64,000 bases of DNA from Zygnema cylindricum (GCA_037447655.1 JBBHKE010003570.1:29625-93624); one strand, 5' to 3'; shown: positions 43,881 to 57,001, counted from the first letter of the stretch. Translations and numbers: made by a program. The notes: generated by a model not told the origin, from the sequence alone.

Positions 43881-45849
43881 CGGTTTGAACACGAGTTTGA
43901 AGATGAGCTAGCATGGCATGGCAATGAGTTTAAGAGATGAACACTCTAAACTGGAGTACAAACTAAGAGTCAAGATAATGTAAATTATACTTTGTCTTTA
44001 AGCTTCCTTCGTACGAAAATAACATTGTATTAATGAAGGATTGAATTTTGAAAGAAAAAGAGGAGAAACATATACTTCAACACATGGGCACTGACCTTTA
44101 TTCGAGTCACCTTGTTGAACACAAAATATATTAGAAATTTGATTCTAAAGTTATTATGTTTTTTTTTTAAGAATTTGAATTAGTGTGGGCCCAAATTTAA
44201 AAGAGAACTAACCAACGTGTGAGTATTTTTACCATTTTTTTCTCTACACAATGTATATGTGTGGGTTCAAACCTTGTTTGTGTAAAATTTCCAATCCATA
44301 ACATTCATGAAAATGAAGATTCTTTCATGTGTGCTTCTTAAATTTATACTTTTTTTTTAAATCACCAGTGGACTATTTGAATGAAAAACAGGGACTTAAT
44401 GGATTTTTTTCGCCAGCTATGATGCCCTTATTTAAAGCTACCGTTGTTTTCCAATAATCAATTTCAAGTGAACTTAATAATGAATGCGCATCCAATTGAT
44501 TTGGAATTTTATCTAACGTCACTCACTTTTTTCAGATAATGTACTACGTGTAAACCTAAAGCTACTCATTTTTCTACAGGTGTATGTGCATTCTCAGACC
44601 ATGAAATTCTCTTGTTCGTGTTTTTTTTCAACAGTTTTCATGTAAATGAACATTTTTTTCGTGATCTTCTGACGAAAGTAAACTCAAGAGTTTACAAACA
44701 TTGGTGACCATGACGTACATGCCGAATGTTTTTACATTCCGCAAGGTGGCTTACTCTGGTGGTGTTTTGTATTGTGACATATGAAAAGTCATTGTGCACC
44801 ACGTGTGTGGTTGCATAAGGGAAATTCGTGTTATATTCCAATTTGGTATCGTTATTTATATAGTAGTTCTTATTATAATAAACCTGATTATCACAATAAA
44901 TTCGATACCATATGTTATCGGTTATTGATTATGAAGGGTCACGATATAGTGGTTGGAGACCAGCAAAATCTTGTCGCCAAGATATGGGTTTCAGTAGGGT
45001 GGTTCTTACAACAATAAAAAAATGCGTTACAAAATTGAAGAAAGAAATGAGTATTGAGATAAAGCCGCCGAAGGTGGGATTATTTTTCTTTATTCATTCC
45101 GTTCCACAGTATGGAGTATCGTGATCATGATGGGCCAAATATTAATCGTTAATTCTTTTCGAATAATAATATAGCGCGATAGTTCCCTACCTATGTATGT
45201 AACCAACATATCGATTATCACGGGTAAAAAATATACATATTGTTTAGGGAAAAGGCTATGATAGTCACTACATACGCAAAAAACAAAAACTAGATTTTAT
45301 TTCCAAAAACGATGGTCAAACCATCAAAGTACAAAACATGATTATCTCAGATGCCTATCAAAGGTAAAACCATAGACGGTGTGCCCATGTGTTCAACTAA
45401 CGATTTTTTTTTTGTCGTTTTCACAAAAAATGGGCAACAAGAAAATCTTACGCGGTACGAAAAGCGGGCAAAAACCAACGTACATTTCGCGTCCCTTTTA
45501 AACTTTGACATACTCCAATTTGGCATTATTATCCTTTCGACCCACTTCCAGCTCATCTTCACACTTTTAATAAAAAAGGCTCGCGAGGTGATTTTGATAG
45601 AAGTAATAGCTGATGGACGAATAGCAAAACAATATCGCACCGTCGAAACGTCTTCGGACTTTTTATCTTGTAGTTGGGAGAGTACATGAAAAAATTATGT
45701 TTGTCCGATTTCGAACAATTTTTTTGTTTGTTTGGTTGTGCGACATATCACTTGTACAATGTCTGGAAGATCATTTGATGACATTTTGACAAAAGCCAGT
45801 TGTAAATGTAGGCGATTGCTTATTTTGTTTACGTGTGGGTGTCTACAAA
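43881..45849. other. AT-rich stretch without a recognisable gene
   Basis: Open frames at 44781-45124 and 45347-45689 show no known motif and no splice logic. No RNA gene was seen. Confidence 0.5.
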
Positions 45850-46225
45850 TATCTTAGTTTGTTGGCTTCTACAACTTTCCTTAGTTTGTTAGCGTCTATA
45901 ACTTACCTTAGTTTGTTGGCGTTTACAGTTATCGCAAGTTTTGGAGACATCTACAATAGTCACATTTTTTAAGTAATGAAAGCGCAAGTGATGGTTGACA
46001 TAGGAACCCTTCGGAAAGTACATTGGAAGATTTTCTCTAAAACCCAAAGTAACAATTTTCAGCTTCGGTTACATCTGCACACTGCCTATTGTTGCATATT
46101 TTATGTAATGCAAGGGGCAAGTGATGACTGATACAGGAACTCTTCGAAAAAAACACTTTAAATTTTGCACTAAAACACAAAGTAACATTATCAAGTTTCA
46201 GTAACATGGGCACACCGCCTAAGGC
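45850..46225. repeat. Two local tandem repeats
   Basis: Three copies of a CTTAGTTTGTTGGCGTCTA-like unit of about 30 bases lie at 45850-45940. A unit of about 127 bases occurs twice at 45968-46225 (TAATGNAAGNGCAAGTGATG, AGGAAC-CTTCG, CACAAAGTAAC). Confidence 0.7.
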
Positions 46226-46239
46226 ACTTAATTTATTTT

Positions 46240-46760
46240 CATTAGGGCAGTTGTACTAAAATATAAGCGAATACATGTCGAACGTCCCTTAGTAACATGA
46301 AGGAAGGGCCCACAGCTTAGAGTCGTCGGCATCGCAGTCCTGCAAATAACCCCCAAATGCGAATGCTTCCCAAAATGATGATCATGCCCACTACTGCCCA
46401 CATCCCTCCCATAGATATGCATGCAAAAATAGAAGAGATGCTAGGACAACAAATAAGGTTGAGCGCAAGGGAAAGGCGAAAGTTATCCCCTCCCTTTTTT
46501 TTTTCCCCCATTGGCCGGAGAAAGGGATTTGGATCTCGGTAATGCTCGTCTACGAGAAGTCTATCGCACTTGTTCCCTCAAAACCCAGTGATCTGATCCA
46601 AGGGGTTTCAGTTTACTCCGATCAGGGGGTTTCAGTTTACTCCGAAACAGTAACTCCAAAGCAAAGAGAACTCCAAATGACGACCAAAATGCACTCTCAA
46701 GTAGATATATAGAAATGAATATGATTAGCTTTTCCAGATTTAACAATATCACGAAGTGTA
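46240..46760. repeat. Interspersed repeat U, copy 1
   Basis: It matches 51640-52150 over most of its length, with blocks CTGCAAATAACCCCCAAA, CCATAGATATGCATGCAAA and CCAGATTTAACAATATCAC. A related poly-T/GGAAAGGGA block recurs at 47030-47080. The class is unknown. Confidence 0.7.
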
Positions 46761-47149
46761 AAAGATAGAAAATAAGAGAAAAGACTCCGTTCCACTATAA
46801 CAATTTAGACCTTTTCGATTAGTATAAGTAAAGATATATAGATGAACTCTCACGTAAAACCAGCAGTAAACCTCAAGAGAAACGAAACCTCAATGACAAA
46901 GCCTCATTTGACTTTGGGGGACTAGCCTCATTTGACTTTGGGGAACCTAGTCTAGTGACCCAAAACTCCCTTGTTCACGCTATCTGAAGAGCATCTGCTC
47001 GTAATGGCTCTAGGTTTAGGGAAAGAGGCCGGTTACCCCCTTTTTTTTTTCCCTCCCCTATTGAAAGCGGAAAGGGAACGCGAGTTGGAATAAACAACAG
47101 GATCGTAGAGAAGATAAAAACGTACGTATAGATACCCTCCCTACACCCG

Positions 47150-47159
47150 NNNNNNNNNN
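47150..47159. other. Assembly gap (10 N)
   Basis: Ten undetermined bases. The contexts on the two sides differ. Confidence 1.
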
Positions 47160-47460
47160 TGAATAGGCAAAATAGTACCACTGAAGACATTAGATAATGC
47201 AGATCTTGTGTGTACCACTTCACCTTGAAGATAAGAATAAACATTTCTTTTTATTTTTTCTTTGATAGGAGCAATACTAGCACAAACTTCAGCTATTACC
47301 TGTTTTGGTTCTATATACTGATTATCATTAATAAGTAATAAACTTTGAGAAGGAGCATTTAATGAATGTTTTTTTCCTTGTCATATAACAGTAATAGTCA
47401 AGATTTGTAAACACTTCCATACAAGTCGTCCATGTCGATCAGATACTTGAGGCTCGCCTA
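47160..47460 (-). pseudogene. rpoC2: Plastid rpoC2-like fragment in nuclear DNA
   Basis: The minus strand reads SLNAPSQSLLLINDNQYIEP, then KQVIAEV, then IKEKIKK, and after a one-base shift GEVVHTRSA. This resembles the part of the plastid RNA polymerase beta'' subunit where land plants have a PPKSLLLVQNDQYVESEQV-type sequence (from memory). A TGA and the frameshift show it is dead. It looks like a transferred plastid piece, cut by the gap. Confidence 0.65.
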
Positions 47461-48304
47461 AGGTTAGGTCAAGATTGGATGCATCCATGGCCGGCATAAA
47501 CTGGCTCGTTAGGTCGAAAGATACGAGGGGTGAAAGGGACCATAGCTAGCTTCGAATGGCTTCTTTTACTTGGGATAGCTTAGTTTACAACGGTCGATAA
47601 TCGTACTTGGTAAATTATCAAAAGAACGTAGAGCAAGGCTTATGTAGCAAAGTTTAGATCACTAGATTTGGATTAGTATTTGTAGAGTTATAGGGAGTTA
47701 AAGAAAGCTTTTGAATATGTGTCATTTGGTTATTATAACACGAAATAAGTATGGAGATTCGGTTCTCTATTGAATTTGGGTACAAGCTAGTTAGATTTTT
47801 CAAAATGCTTATAACGTTTTAACGGATTGGTGAAAGGACTATGATCGAATCTCAATCCTCATTGGTTGGATTCAACGGAGAATTGTGATTAGACCAAGGG
47901 TTTTCCTTTTGGAACTTCTAGTGAGGTATGGCCGGTAAATCCATAAAAACCTTTTCTTTAAAGATACGTTTCCAATGCAAGGACTTCAAATTCCATATGT
48001 TCTTTATTGTGTCTCCTTCATCAATGTTTTGTTATGACTTTTACACAAGTAGATGTGTTGTTGAAGTGTATTGATAAGTATGCTTCTGGATCAATCTCAA
48101 TTTAAAGTAACAATTTTAATGTAATTAGGGAAATAGGTACATTAACCGACATTTTTACTTTCGACTTACATTTTGGGTTAAAGGAAAGAAGGTTCGTGCA
48201 CATAAAAAGAAGTGGGATTTTAGCCAAAAATCTTCTAGACCTCCGCCGTCGCCAATAGATTCAACTTGGAATTCAAAGTTTTGAACCTACCACCGACAAA
48301 ACTA
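47461..48304. other. Unassigned stretch
   Basis: Nothing recognisable was found. Confidence 0.5.
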
Positions 48305-48520
48305 CACGTGAATTGCTATTAGTGTTAATGTTTATTTTGTCTCTTAAAACATCTTTTCTCCGTACACACATGTTGGATTGTAGATCTGACTGTTTCGATT
48401 GAATGTTAAGATTCTTAGCGTTCGATTGGCATTCTCCGTTTGAAAAACGGACTTGTTTGTACGTAGAAAAGATTTTTTAAGTGGCAAAATAAACGTTAAC
48501 ACTAATAGCGATACACGAAG
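48305..48520. mobile_element. MITE of the TA family, long arms
   Basis: The left arm CACGTGAATTGCTATTAGTG through CTTTTCTCCGTAC and the right arm GTACGTAGAAAAG through CACTAATAGCGATACACG are inverted over about 60 bases. The left side is bordered by TA. Confidence 0.65.
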
Positions 48521-49945
48521 GAGCGCACACTTAGGCGGAGGTTTCTCATTCTGAAGAGGAGAGTTCCACCCTGAAGGTGTCTCCATGGAACTTCAAAGAC
48601 CTTCTTCAACCGGGAAGGGAAAAATCTACGGGCTAGGGGGAGTAACCTCATACAAAGGGCTTGCTAGGAGGAAACCTAAGTAAAAGGCTACACTTGTTAG
48701 AGTGGGGGGGACTTACACTTCTTAGAGTGAGGAGAAACTCTTATACAAGAGAGCATGATTTGATTGCTTCTTATTATACCGAAGTAGTGGACTATGAGGG
48801 TTAAGTGGGATAGATTCTCCTAGAAATTGGCAAATAGGGTAGGTTTTTACGGGGAACCAAGATAAAATTGTAATTTGAGACATTAGGAATTGGCTTTAGT
48901 TCGGTAAGTAGGGAAGTCAAACTTTTTATAAGAGGCCCATAAATTTGGTATCATAACTAAATATCGAATCACGCAAAAAGAGGGTGTCATATTTGTCATA
49001 GGAGGGATCGAACTACAAGGTTTTAGAGTACATTTTAGAACTCGATTTCGGAAATAGATAGTCAGATCTATCCCATGCTTAGCCAGCAAATTTTTATTTT
49101 TAAGTAAGCTGTAAACCTAAAAAGATGGTAAGAACATGATTAGGGAGCTGAATGGATATGCTACCTTGTTAACAAGTATGAGAGCATACGGATACCTCTC
49201 AAATTAAGGAGCATTCTAGTTTGAGGAGTTACAATTCATGACCTGACTCCAAACTTATGATGTCTTTCCAATCGAAGAGTTTGTTTATATACCTTAATTG
49301 CCACATCGGACAAATGTTGCACAAGAGGTAGGGGAGGGATCATAGATTTGGGAAGGCAATGGTGTATAACTATCTTAGAGGCTTATAAAGGGTGTTGGAA
49401 AAGGGGGAGAAGAAAAGGTTTCCCTTTTCCTATTTAACAGATTGATGCAATCTAAGCAATGTTAGTGAAAGTAATCAACGAGAAGGGAAAACATTCGTCA
49501 AGAGTAGGGAAGCCGAATGAGATTGGCGGAGGCCAAACGTGTTGTAGGATTTAATCCATGGAGAATGGCGATAAAATCAATGGCAATCCGCGGTTTGAGA
49601 AACTCTACTATACATCTTGTGTTAAAAAACTTTATATTGGAGTTTCATGTTGGAGATCGGTGGCGAGGATGGACGCTGACGTGGCAGTTACGTGGACGCG
49701 GCACAGAAAGAACCTTATTTCGGTTCCAGTTGAAATAAGGTGCAAGAAAAATTAAAAATCACGATGGTAAACCATTTGAGTCCGGGGGTACAAAAGGGGT
49801 GACATGGCCAAAACCAGAAAACTACCAGGACAATAAAAACCAAGGAGAGCGAAGGGAACACAACAACAAAAAAAGAAATAACAACAAGGCAAATAAAAAC
49901 ACCCAAACCCCAAAAAGAAAAGCAAGACAACTCACAAAACCAAAA
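48521..49945. other. Unassigned stretch
   Basis: There is a GAGTGG-GGACTTACACTTCTTAGAGTG local repeat at about 48690-48735. Short frames at 49517-49755 have no motif. Confidence 0.45.
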
Positions 49946-49949
49946 CTAC

Positions 49950-51560
49950 AACCCCAACCCCAACTCAATTAAAAATCTACGAAAAGCAACCACGTAAGTC
50001 CTCCCAGCCCGAGGGAGCACGTTGAGGGAGGTCCAAAACACGACGATGATCCATAATACCGATAGCCGATCGGAGGAAAATAGAAGCCTGCACTCGCCAT
50101 AAAGCCACAAATAAGGGTTGACGATAAAAAGAAGTAAGGACTGAAGGAGGAGGGCTCCCAGGTCCTCGGTGCTCAAAAGCACATCGAGCGCAAGTACGGA
50201 GAAACTTGTCCATTGGAACACCCAAACAACCAAAGTTCTCAACCGCCATCGGGATAAAGTCATCCATAGGGTCCCCGTGAGCATAATCACGCTCTTTCGC
50301 CTTAGCGCCATCACGAGCTGCCAACCTAACATGTCAAGCCACCTGACGAACAACCGTAACCGAAGTAGGGTTTGCCAAAAAAATATCACCGAAAATGCGA
50401 CGGGCACCATCAAGCAGAACATCATCGATCAAACGTGAGGGAATAATGTTAGAAACCTCTTGGCACACAGAAAAGCCCCTCTCCGAAGCGATAATCACAA
50501 CAGCGTTGCGAATAGTGTCGTGCGCCTAGATCAATTGTCCCCTATGGGAGAAACAAAACAAATAGACACCATCGGGCCCCAAGACACGACCACATGCACA
50601 AACAAGAGAGCTAAGTAAAGGAGGATGGGGGAGGCCAACGAGAAATCAGAGGGCGGTGGTGAACTAACCAGGTGAGAATCGGAGAGTGGACGAAATAGGT
50701 GTAGCCAAAAGCCAAGATCCAGAACAAGGTCCACCACAAGATAGAAGATGAGCACGGGAAGAATCAAAAGGAAACGCCTTCAGAAGCTCGGATTTAATGG
50801 CGGCGACAACCCGATAGATAATCGATTCCTAGACACGCTCAACCGATTTTGAATCAAAGGAGGAGAGAATTGCCACATCCACTAGGGCATGAGAAGGAAG
50901 AGAACGTTGCGCATCCCATAGAGACCGCTGAAACGCGAACACACCGTCTGAAACCAGGGGGACCACGGTAGCAGGGTAGCTAGAACGGGGTGTCCCCAGC
51001 CAACAAACAGGAAACAAGAGTAGAGTCAATAAGGCATCAACTTCCCAAATAGGAAACGGGAGCAACAAGAGCAGTCGATAAGAGACCCAACCCCCCGACC
51101 GAGAGAGAGAGGGAAGTGTGAATGCCGGCTAAAGGCCCAGACTCGCGATCGAATGCCCCACGACCCAACAGAGTGTGGAGGACGTCTATGAGGCGATCGT
51201 CAAAAGCCGAAAGAGAGGAGAAAAATGTTGAGGTGGGAGGGGAAGTACGGGTATGGTAAGAAGGGGTGTGGGGAAAGCACATGGTTAACATAGCAAAAGC
51301 CACTTGAGGATCGAAAAGCTGAGGAAGATCCTCCACTTGGGCCAAATCTGTCTATAAAGCATCATCAAGGAAGTGGGTCACAAAATTATCCGAACCAAGG
51401 GGGCAACCAAACACACGAACACCATTGGAGGGAGAAGGGGTTTGAAAACCAAGAGAGGGAGTAAAGGAAAGTGGAATATCCTGAGGAGACTAAATAAAAC
51501 ACTTCGAAGGCTGGACCCAAAGGTTAAGTACGACTAAACGTTCCTTGAAAAAATCATATG
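49950..51560 (-). pseudogene. Decayed non-LTR-type reverse transcriptase, C-terminal part
   Basis: Several minus-strand frames fit one protein. In order they read NLWVQPSKCF, VFGCPLGSDNFV, LFDPQVAFAML, SVGGLGLLSTALVAPVSYLG, then a C-terminal domain with ARRIFGDIFL, AARDGAKAKERDYAH and FIPMAVENFGCLG. This is the layout seen after the catalytic core in non-LTR-type reverse transcriptase proteins of protists and algae (family knowledge, not checked). At least three frameshifts or stops are present, and the YxDD core is absent. Confidence 0.6.
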
Positions 51561-51639
51561 CCAACACGACTTGTTCTCTTTGCCCAAAAATGTGCGTATC
51601 ATCCGCAACCGAAGGGAAAAGGCAAGAATGGAAGGTGGC

Positions 51640-52150
51640 TGCGGAACACGAATGGCCCGGTAATGGGCGAGGGCTGTCGAACGTGCCTGATTAACGTGAG
51701 GGAAGGGTCCACAGCCCTGAGTCGTTGGCATTGGAGTCCTGCAAATAACCCCCAAAATGCGAATGCTCCCCAGAATGATGAACATGCCCAATGCTGCCCA
51801 CATCCCTCCAATAGATATGCATGCAAACGAGGAGAGACGCTCCGAGAAAGCAAAAGTGATCCCCTCCCCCTTCCTTCCCCCCCCCCTTGACCGGGGAAAG
51901 GGATTTGGGTCTCGATAATTAGGCTGATATCCCAATTTGCTTTCTCTATGGGAAGTCTACAACACTTGTTCCCTCAAAACCTTTTGTCTCGATCCAGGGG
52001 ATTCCAGTTTACTCCGGGTTAGTCACTCCAAAGCCAAAGAGAACTCCATACGAAGACACAAATGCACTATCACGTAGATATATATATCAATAAATATGAT
52101 TGGCTTTCCAGATTTAACAATATCACCTTGCCTCAGAAAAGAGAATAAAA
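51640..52150. repeat. Interspersed repeat U, copy 2
   Basis: It matches 46240-46760. The GGAAAGGGATTTGGGTCTCG block is followed by GTTTACTCCG and AACTCCAAA-GAGAACTCC words shared by both copies. Confidence 0.7.
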
Positions 52151-52314
52151 GATAGAAAATGTGAAATATAACGAAACGAGCTTAACATACCCCAACAATT
52201 AAACGATGACAATTAGAAAGCGGTGACCCCTCCCCGGACCGTCTCATAAAAAGGTATGATACTCCTGCAACCTTCGGTGTCCGCAGCTCGGAATCGACTT
52301 GACTCTTCTAGGTT

Positions 52315-52826
52315 CAAACAGCAAAAAGTCCATAATCACCCAAAAAAGAAGATAGTGCCAACTACACGCCCATATTGTGATTTCCACAAAAGACAGATTC
52401 AAAACCAAGATGGCAATAAAGTTAAAAACAAGACAAAAATTCTCCAAAAGAAGGTTTGTTGGAATTTCTGAGGGTTTTCACAAGAGTCAGTAGTGAAAAA
52501 GCAACCTGTCTCCTTCGACCCCAAGTGCCTTATAGATCAAGGTATGTTAAAATTGCAGGTCCAAAAGTCAAAGCTACGTTATTCACCAATGAGCGGCAAG
52601 CAAGTGCAATTGAACTAACACAAGACAAAATAATCGGTACTACACTCGGGGTAAAAAGTTCTGCTCCGGGCTGCGGCTGGATCCGCGGCCGGAAGTAAGA
52701 CAGCGGCTAGATCCCCGGCTGGAAGTAATTATTTTTCCACTATTATAAGACAAAGTCCTGAAAAGGACACTATCTTGCCAGACTTTGACCTAATGTATTT
52801 AATAGACAAGCAGTTAGTTGAACCTA
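52315..52826 (-). repeat. Gypsy element, left LTR-like copy
   Basis: It matches 61737-62222 over about 500 bases (CCACAAAAGACAGAT, CTCCAAAAGAAGGTTTGTTGG, ACCTGTCTCCTTCGACCCC, CCAATGAGCGGCAAGCAAG). It directly abuts integrase-coding sequence, so the true LTR edge and the integrase core are missing on this side. Confidence 0.7.
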
Positions 52827-53035
52827 AACTGGGTCCGCAACCCGTGCCACCAATAAGAGCCAGTTACTAGAGAAGTGGTCCGCTTTTGCCCGAAGTGTCC
52901 ACATGGCCGATGGAGATTGGAAATCAGAGTTTCTCGGTCTGAGGGAGGAGGAACCACTTTCCTTGTGCCGTCTGACCATTTTCGGAGAAAAACCCCTCTG
53001 TCCCAATCGTACGCCGCCATTCGGGTCTGCACTCG
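52814..53035 (-). pseudogene. Gypsy integrase zinc-binding domain
   Basis: The H2C2-type region contains RKVVPPPSDRETLISNLH, GHFGQKRT and SYWWHGL. The D,D,E core that should follow is absent because the LTR copy begins immediately. Confidence 0.7.
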
Positions 53036-53300
53036 AGATAATTGAATTCACGTCAAGTGGGGAAGGGGCCCCTCTGCTGGATAGATTGGAGAGCCTCGGG
53101 ATCGTTCCAAATGTCCTTACGTCCAGCCCTTATAGGTGCCTGCCCCTCCACGTCTGGCGAGAAAGTAGACAGTTCCCCCCTAGATTGGGGAAGCCAGATA
53201 AGGCGGAGGAGGCTTAGATGATCCCCACGCTGATTTCCGGATACTTATCATGCCGAGCTCCAGTTGAATCCAAGGTAGAGTGGTCGGGGATCTTGCTAAG

Positions 53301-53708
53301 TCAATCGGTATTCCAATGGATTTCCCCTGCCCGGTGAACAATGTCAAAATCATATTCCTGCAGGATAAGAACCCATCTAGCGAGTTTGCCGGTCAACTTA
53401 CTGTTTTCCATTATCCATTTCAGTGGTTGATGATCGATAATCAGGGTAAAATGAACCCCGTACAAATAAGGTCGAAAATACAGGATTGCCCAAACCGCTG
53501 CGATTAATTCTCTGTGGTAACTACTATAATTCCCCTCTGCTCTGTTATTCCTCCGGCTGGCGTAGGCCACCACATATTCAACTCCCGCATCATCAACTTG
53601 CTCCAACACCGCTCCCAATCCAAACCTGCTACAATCAGTGTAAAGGAGGAAAGGTCTCTGGTGATCAGGCATCCGGAGCACGGGGTGTTGCTTCAAAGCA
53701 TCCTTCAA
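53301..53708 (-). pseudogene. Gypsy RNase H
   Basis: PFLLYTDCSRFGLGAVLEQ, NYSSYHRELIAAVWAI and LIIDHQPLKWIM fit the gypsy RNase H (D, E and D positions visible). The frame is open over 135 residues. Confidence 0.88.
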
Positions 53709-53747
53709 GAACAGGAAGGAGATCTGATGTTCTTCGACCCACTGCCA

Positions 53748-54620
53748 CTATTGGTCCTTTTGCAATAGTTGGTTAAGGGGGTGGGCGTGACTACTGAACT
53801 CTGGGATAAACCGCCGATAGTAATTGGCCAAGCCCAGAAAAGTGCGAAGGGTTGAAATGTCTTGAGGTGGGGGGAGAGCGTCAAGGGCTGCCACCTTGAC
53901 CATGTGGGGACCCACAGTCCCGGGAGTCACCTCATGTCCGAGGTAGATGATTTTTTGTACTCTAAAGATCCCTTTTCCCGATGGCATTTCAAGCCCGCTG
54001 CTTGGAGTGCCATGAGAACATCTGAACATGCTCCTTGTGTTCCTCAAAAGTTTTGGAGAATATAATAACATCATCAATGTAGCACCGGGCAGAATCGATT
54101 CCTCGGAGTGCTTTTTCCATTGCCCATTGGAATTTGGTCGGTGCATTCTTGAACCGGAATGGCATGTAAATCCATTAATAAAGTCTGGACCCTGCCCAAA
54201 ATGCGGTTCTCTCCCTGTGCTTTGGTTCCATGGCAATCTGGTGGAAACCATTTTTCATGTCCAGAATGGAGTAGATAGTGGCGCTAGCCAGGGAGTCAAA
54301 TATTTCTTCCGGGGTCGGCATCGGATACCGGTCAGAGATGGTTTTCGTGTTCAGCATGGGATAATATCCACACATCCGGAAATCTGCAGTCTTTCCGGAA
54401 GAGTCCTTCTTGGGCGGGAGATTTGTCGGAGAAGCAAACCCATGAAGACCTGTACTTTCCTGAACAAATCTAACTTCCACCAAAGTTTGGACTTTAGCCG
54501 TGATAAATTCCTTCTCCTTGAAGCTGAGAGGATACTACTTCTGCCAAACATTTGCCGTCTCGTTGATCAAATCGATTCGGAAAGGGGTTCCTTTGTAGAT
54601 ACCGACATCTGTTTCTGACC
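53748..54620 (-). pseudogene. Gypsy reverse transcriptase
   Basis: YSILDMKNGFHQIAMEPKHR is the palm motif. CYIDDVIIF, the catalytic YxDD, is intact at about 54060-54085 in another frame. IIYLGHEVTPG and FLGLANYYRRFIPEF form the thumb/connection. At least two frame changes occur. Confidence 0.9.
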
Positions 54621-56359
54621 ATGAGAAGGGCTGTTTATTTATGGCCAATAACTCGGAGAGCCGTCCCTTCTGCTGAGGATCGAACTGCTCCCCAAGGGTC
54701 CAATCCATTTTCCCAGGCTTTACGGCAGCCCAAGCCTCCGGCGGTCTACCCCAGAGGTTAATGTGGAATTCTAATTCTACGGGTGGATTTGCATCTACCT
54801 CTCCGGCTAGGACGCTACTACTGACGACTTCCGCTAAGTCGTAGCAATCTGAGCCGCCGCCCCCCCCCACTGGGAAAACCTGCGGTGGTGAAATGTGAAT
54901 ATTTTTTCTTCTCCTTTCTCTCCCCCCCTCAAGCTGCAAAATTGCCTGCATCGCTAACAACAATGGAGCTTGAAGGTAAATAGCACGGGATTCCGAGGAC
55001 TGGAGAGTTGAAAAGGCTAGTGCATGTTTTACCACCCAAGTGATTGAATTCAAATCCATACTTTGCCCAATTAGGCTGCACCTCCGAAGGTCTGAAATAC
55101 TTAGTGCTGCCGTTGTGCCTTTTTGAAATCCCATTGCTTCTTCCCGTTCCGCAATTATTGGTGTTGTCCAAATTCCCGCCGTACTGTCGAAAATCATTCT
55201 CGCTGCTCGTTTCCAATAAGCGTGACTGTGAGGGAAAGAAACCAAAGTCGGGAGGGCTTTCCTTGGTAGTCCCGCCTGGTTGCACCGGAAGAAAGGGGAG
55301 CGGTTGTGTCGCATCACAGGGGTGGCCATCTTGCCCTTCCCAAGGATTTGCTGCACGGAACTCTACGAATCTGGTCTTTGTTTACCGAACAATTTTTGAA
55401 GGATTGGAAACGGGGTCATATTGGTCCAATATGTCTATACTCTGTGTGCACGGGATCCCATTTGTGCGACGTCAAAAACGAAGGGAGTTCTTTGAATCCG
55501 GGTTACGTGATTCCAGCTGTCTGCAACCTGTTTTATTTTATCATCCCTCGGGTGTACATTTTCCAGAATGTACCCCACCGGTGTGTCTTAGAGCTGTTGA
55601 AGCCACGTGATCAATTCTATCATCCTGTAAAATGTTCTAATTCGGCGGTCTTGATGTCCTTTTCCTTGTCCCGCTAGGGAGTATCCCTGACAAGGCTAGT
55701 CTGCCATTACCAAATCCACTCTTCCCAAACTGGCTAGGTGGGGCTCCATAATGGTTTCGACATTTTGGGGAAGACTTCGGTGAGCTTTGGAAAATGTTGT
55801 CACTGAAAGTTGTTGAGGATATAGGTGATGAAGCTGGTGGAGTTGGTGCTAGCTGACAGCCCGTGCCTCGGGTGATAATTCCACGGCTGTGTACGCTTCT
55901 ACCATATATCGGGCTCACAAAACTGCCTCCAAATCGGAAGTAATTCCCGAAAATAGAGATAAAATACGCAATCCGGGATCGGGGACTGCCAATGACACCA
56001 CTTGTCGACTGAACTCCTCCTTACTGGTCTTGTGTTTGGAAGCATCTGACAGTGTTGTAGGAACAACTTTCGTCAAGGTCAAGGTCGAGAAATTCTTATC
56101 CACTCCCCGCCGGAGTTTCGCCACCTGAAGTAATCTATTCTTCTATTCCCCTTCCCACCGCTTGGAAATGGAGAATTGCTAGATTTCTTCAGCAATATCT
56201 TTGGAGCTGCCAAACAGTTCCGTCGGAGATGATGTAGTATACACTCGGTAGCATCAAGCTACCGGGACATTAGTCTTCCCCAGGTTCTAGAAATCCAAAG
56301 GAACCACCAATTTGGTTTCATTCGAGATTTTCGGGGTCCCGAACTGTACATTGCTCATT
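54621..56359 (-). pseudogene. Gypsy region between protease and RT
   Basis: The reading includes FSWSETDVGIYKGTPFRIDL just before RT. Upstream parts (55356-54900 and 56124-55637) are open in pieces but match nothing I know. Confidence 0.6.
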
Positions 56360-56992
56360 CTAGACGCTCAAACTCATATTTAACCTCATCCAAGTGGCCA
56401 TTCCCAATAGAATTTCGAATTGAGTCTCTTCCACCACTAGGAAGGGAAGCTCAATTTTTACCCACTGGCCTGCGTTATCAGAAAACTCGATTTCCATGGC
56501 CTTGATAATTCCATGGACGGGCTGACTGCCGCAACTTACGGTGCTTAAGCAGATGTTGCTTGGGCAGATTTCGGGCCGAAGTTCTTTGGGCATTTTCTGC
56601 AAAGCAGAGGTGGTGATGAGGTTGGTGAGTGCTCCGTTATTGACCACGACATCCTTGTATCCCCCGTACCCGTTGAGCTTGAAGTTTCCGGTCCTGTTTA
56701 AGATAAGAGCTACTGATAAGGATTTGTAGTCCCTATCCATTATAGGGGTTTTTGGATCGGTGGACAAAAAGACTGCGGTTGGCAGAGTGGTCTTGTTGAC
56801 TTTTGCCTTTCCAGATTGAATCTCTTCTCTCAATGCCAGAATGAGGATTTCTTCAGGCAAGTTGTGGGAGGATGCTAGGGTCTTTACATGGGTGAGAGCG
56901 TATGGCATGAGGTGCCGGACCAGCATGACGGCCGGCTTGGAGGACGGGGGAGTAGCTTTCGGAGAAGATGGGGATGAATCCGGTTTCTGCAA
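56360..56992 (-). pseudogene. Gypsy aspartic protease
   Basis: Retropepsin-like: VVVNNGALTNLITTSAL is the active-site loop with Asp replaced by Asn (usually D-[ST]-G), and FEILLGMATWMRL is the C-terminal flap/hydrophobic end. Loss of the catalytic Asp suggests inactivity. Confidence 0.75.
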
Positions 56993-57001
56993 ATCCTCAA
57001 C

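Noticed and set aside
45347-45689. Overlapping 97- and 112-residue frames on opposite strands
   Set aside because: No motif, no splice context and mutual overlap; probably chance.
46975-47244. 89-residue minus-strand frame across the N gap
   Set aside because: It joins unrelated sequence over unknown bases. Only the part right of the gap resembles a plastid gene.
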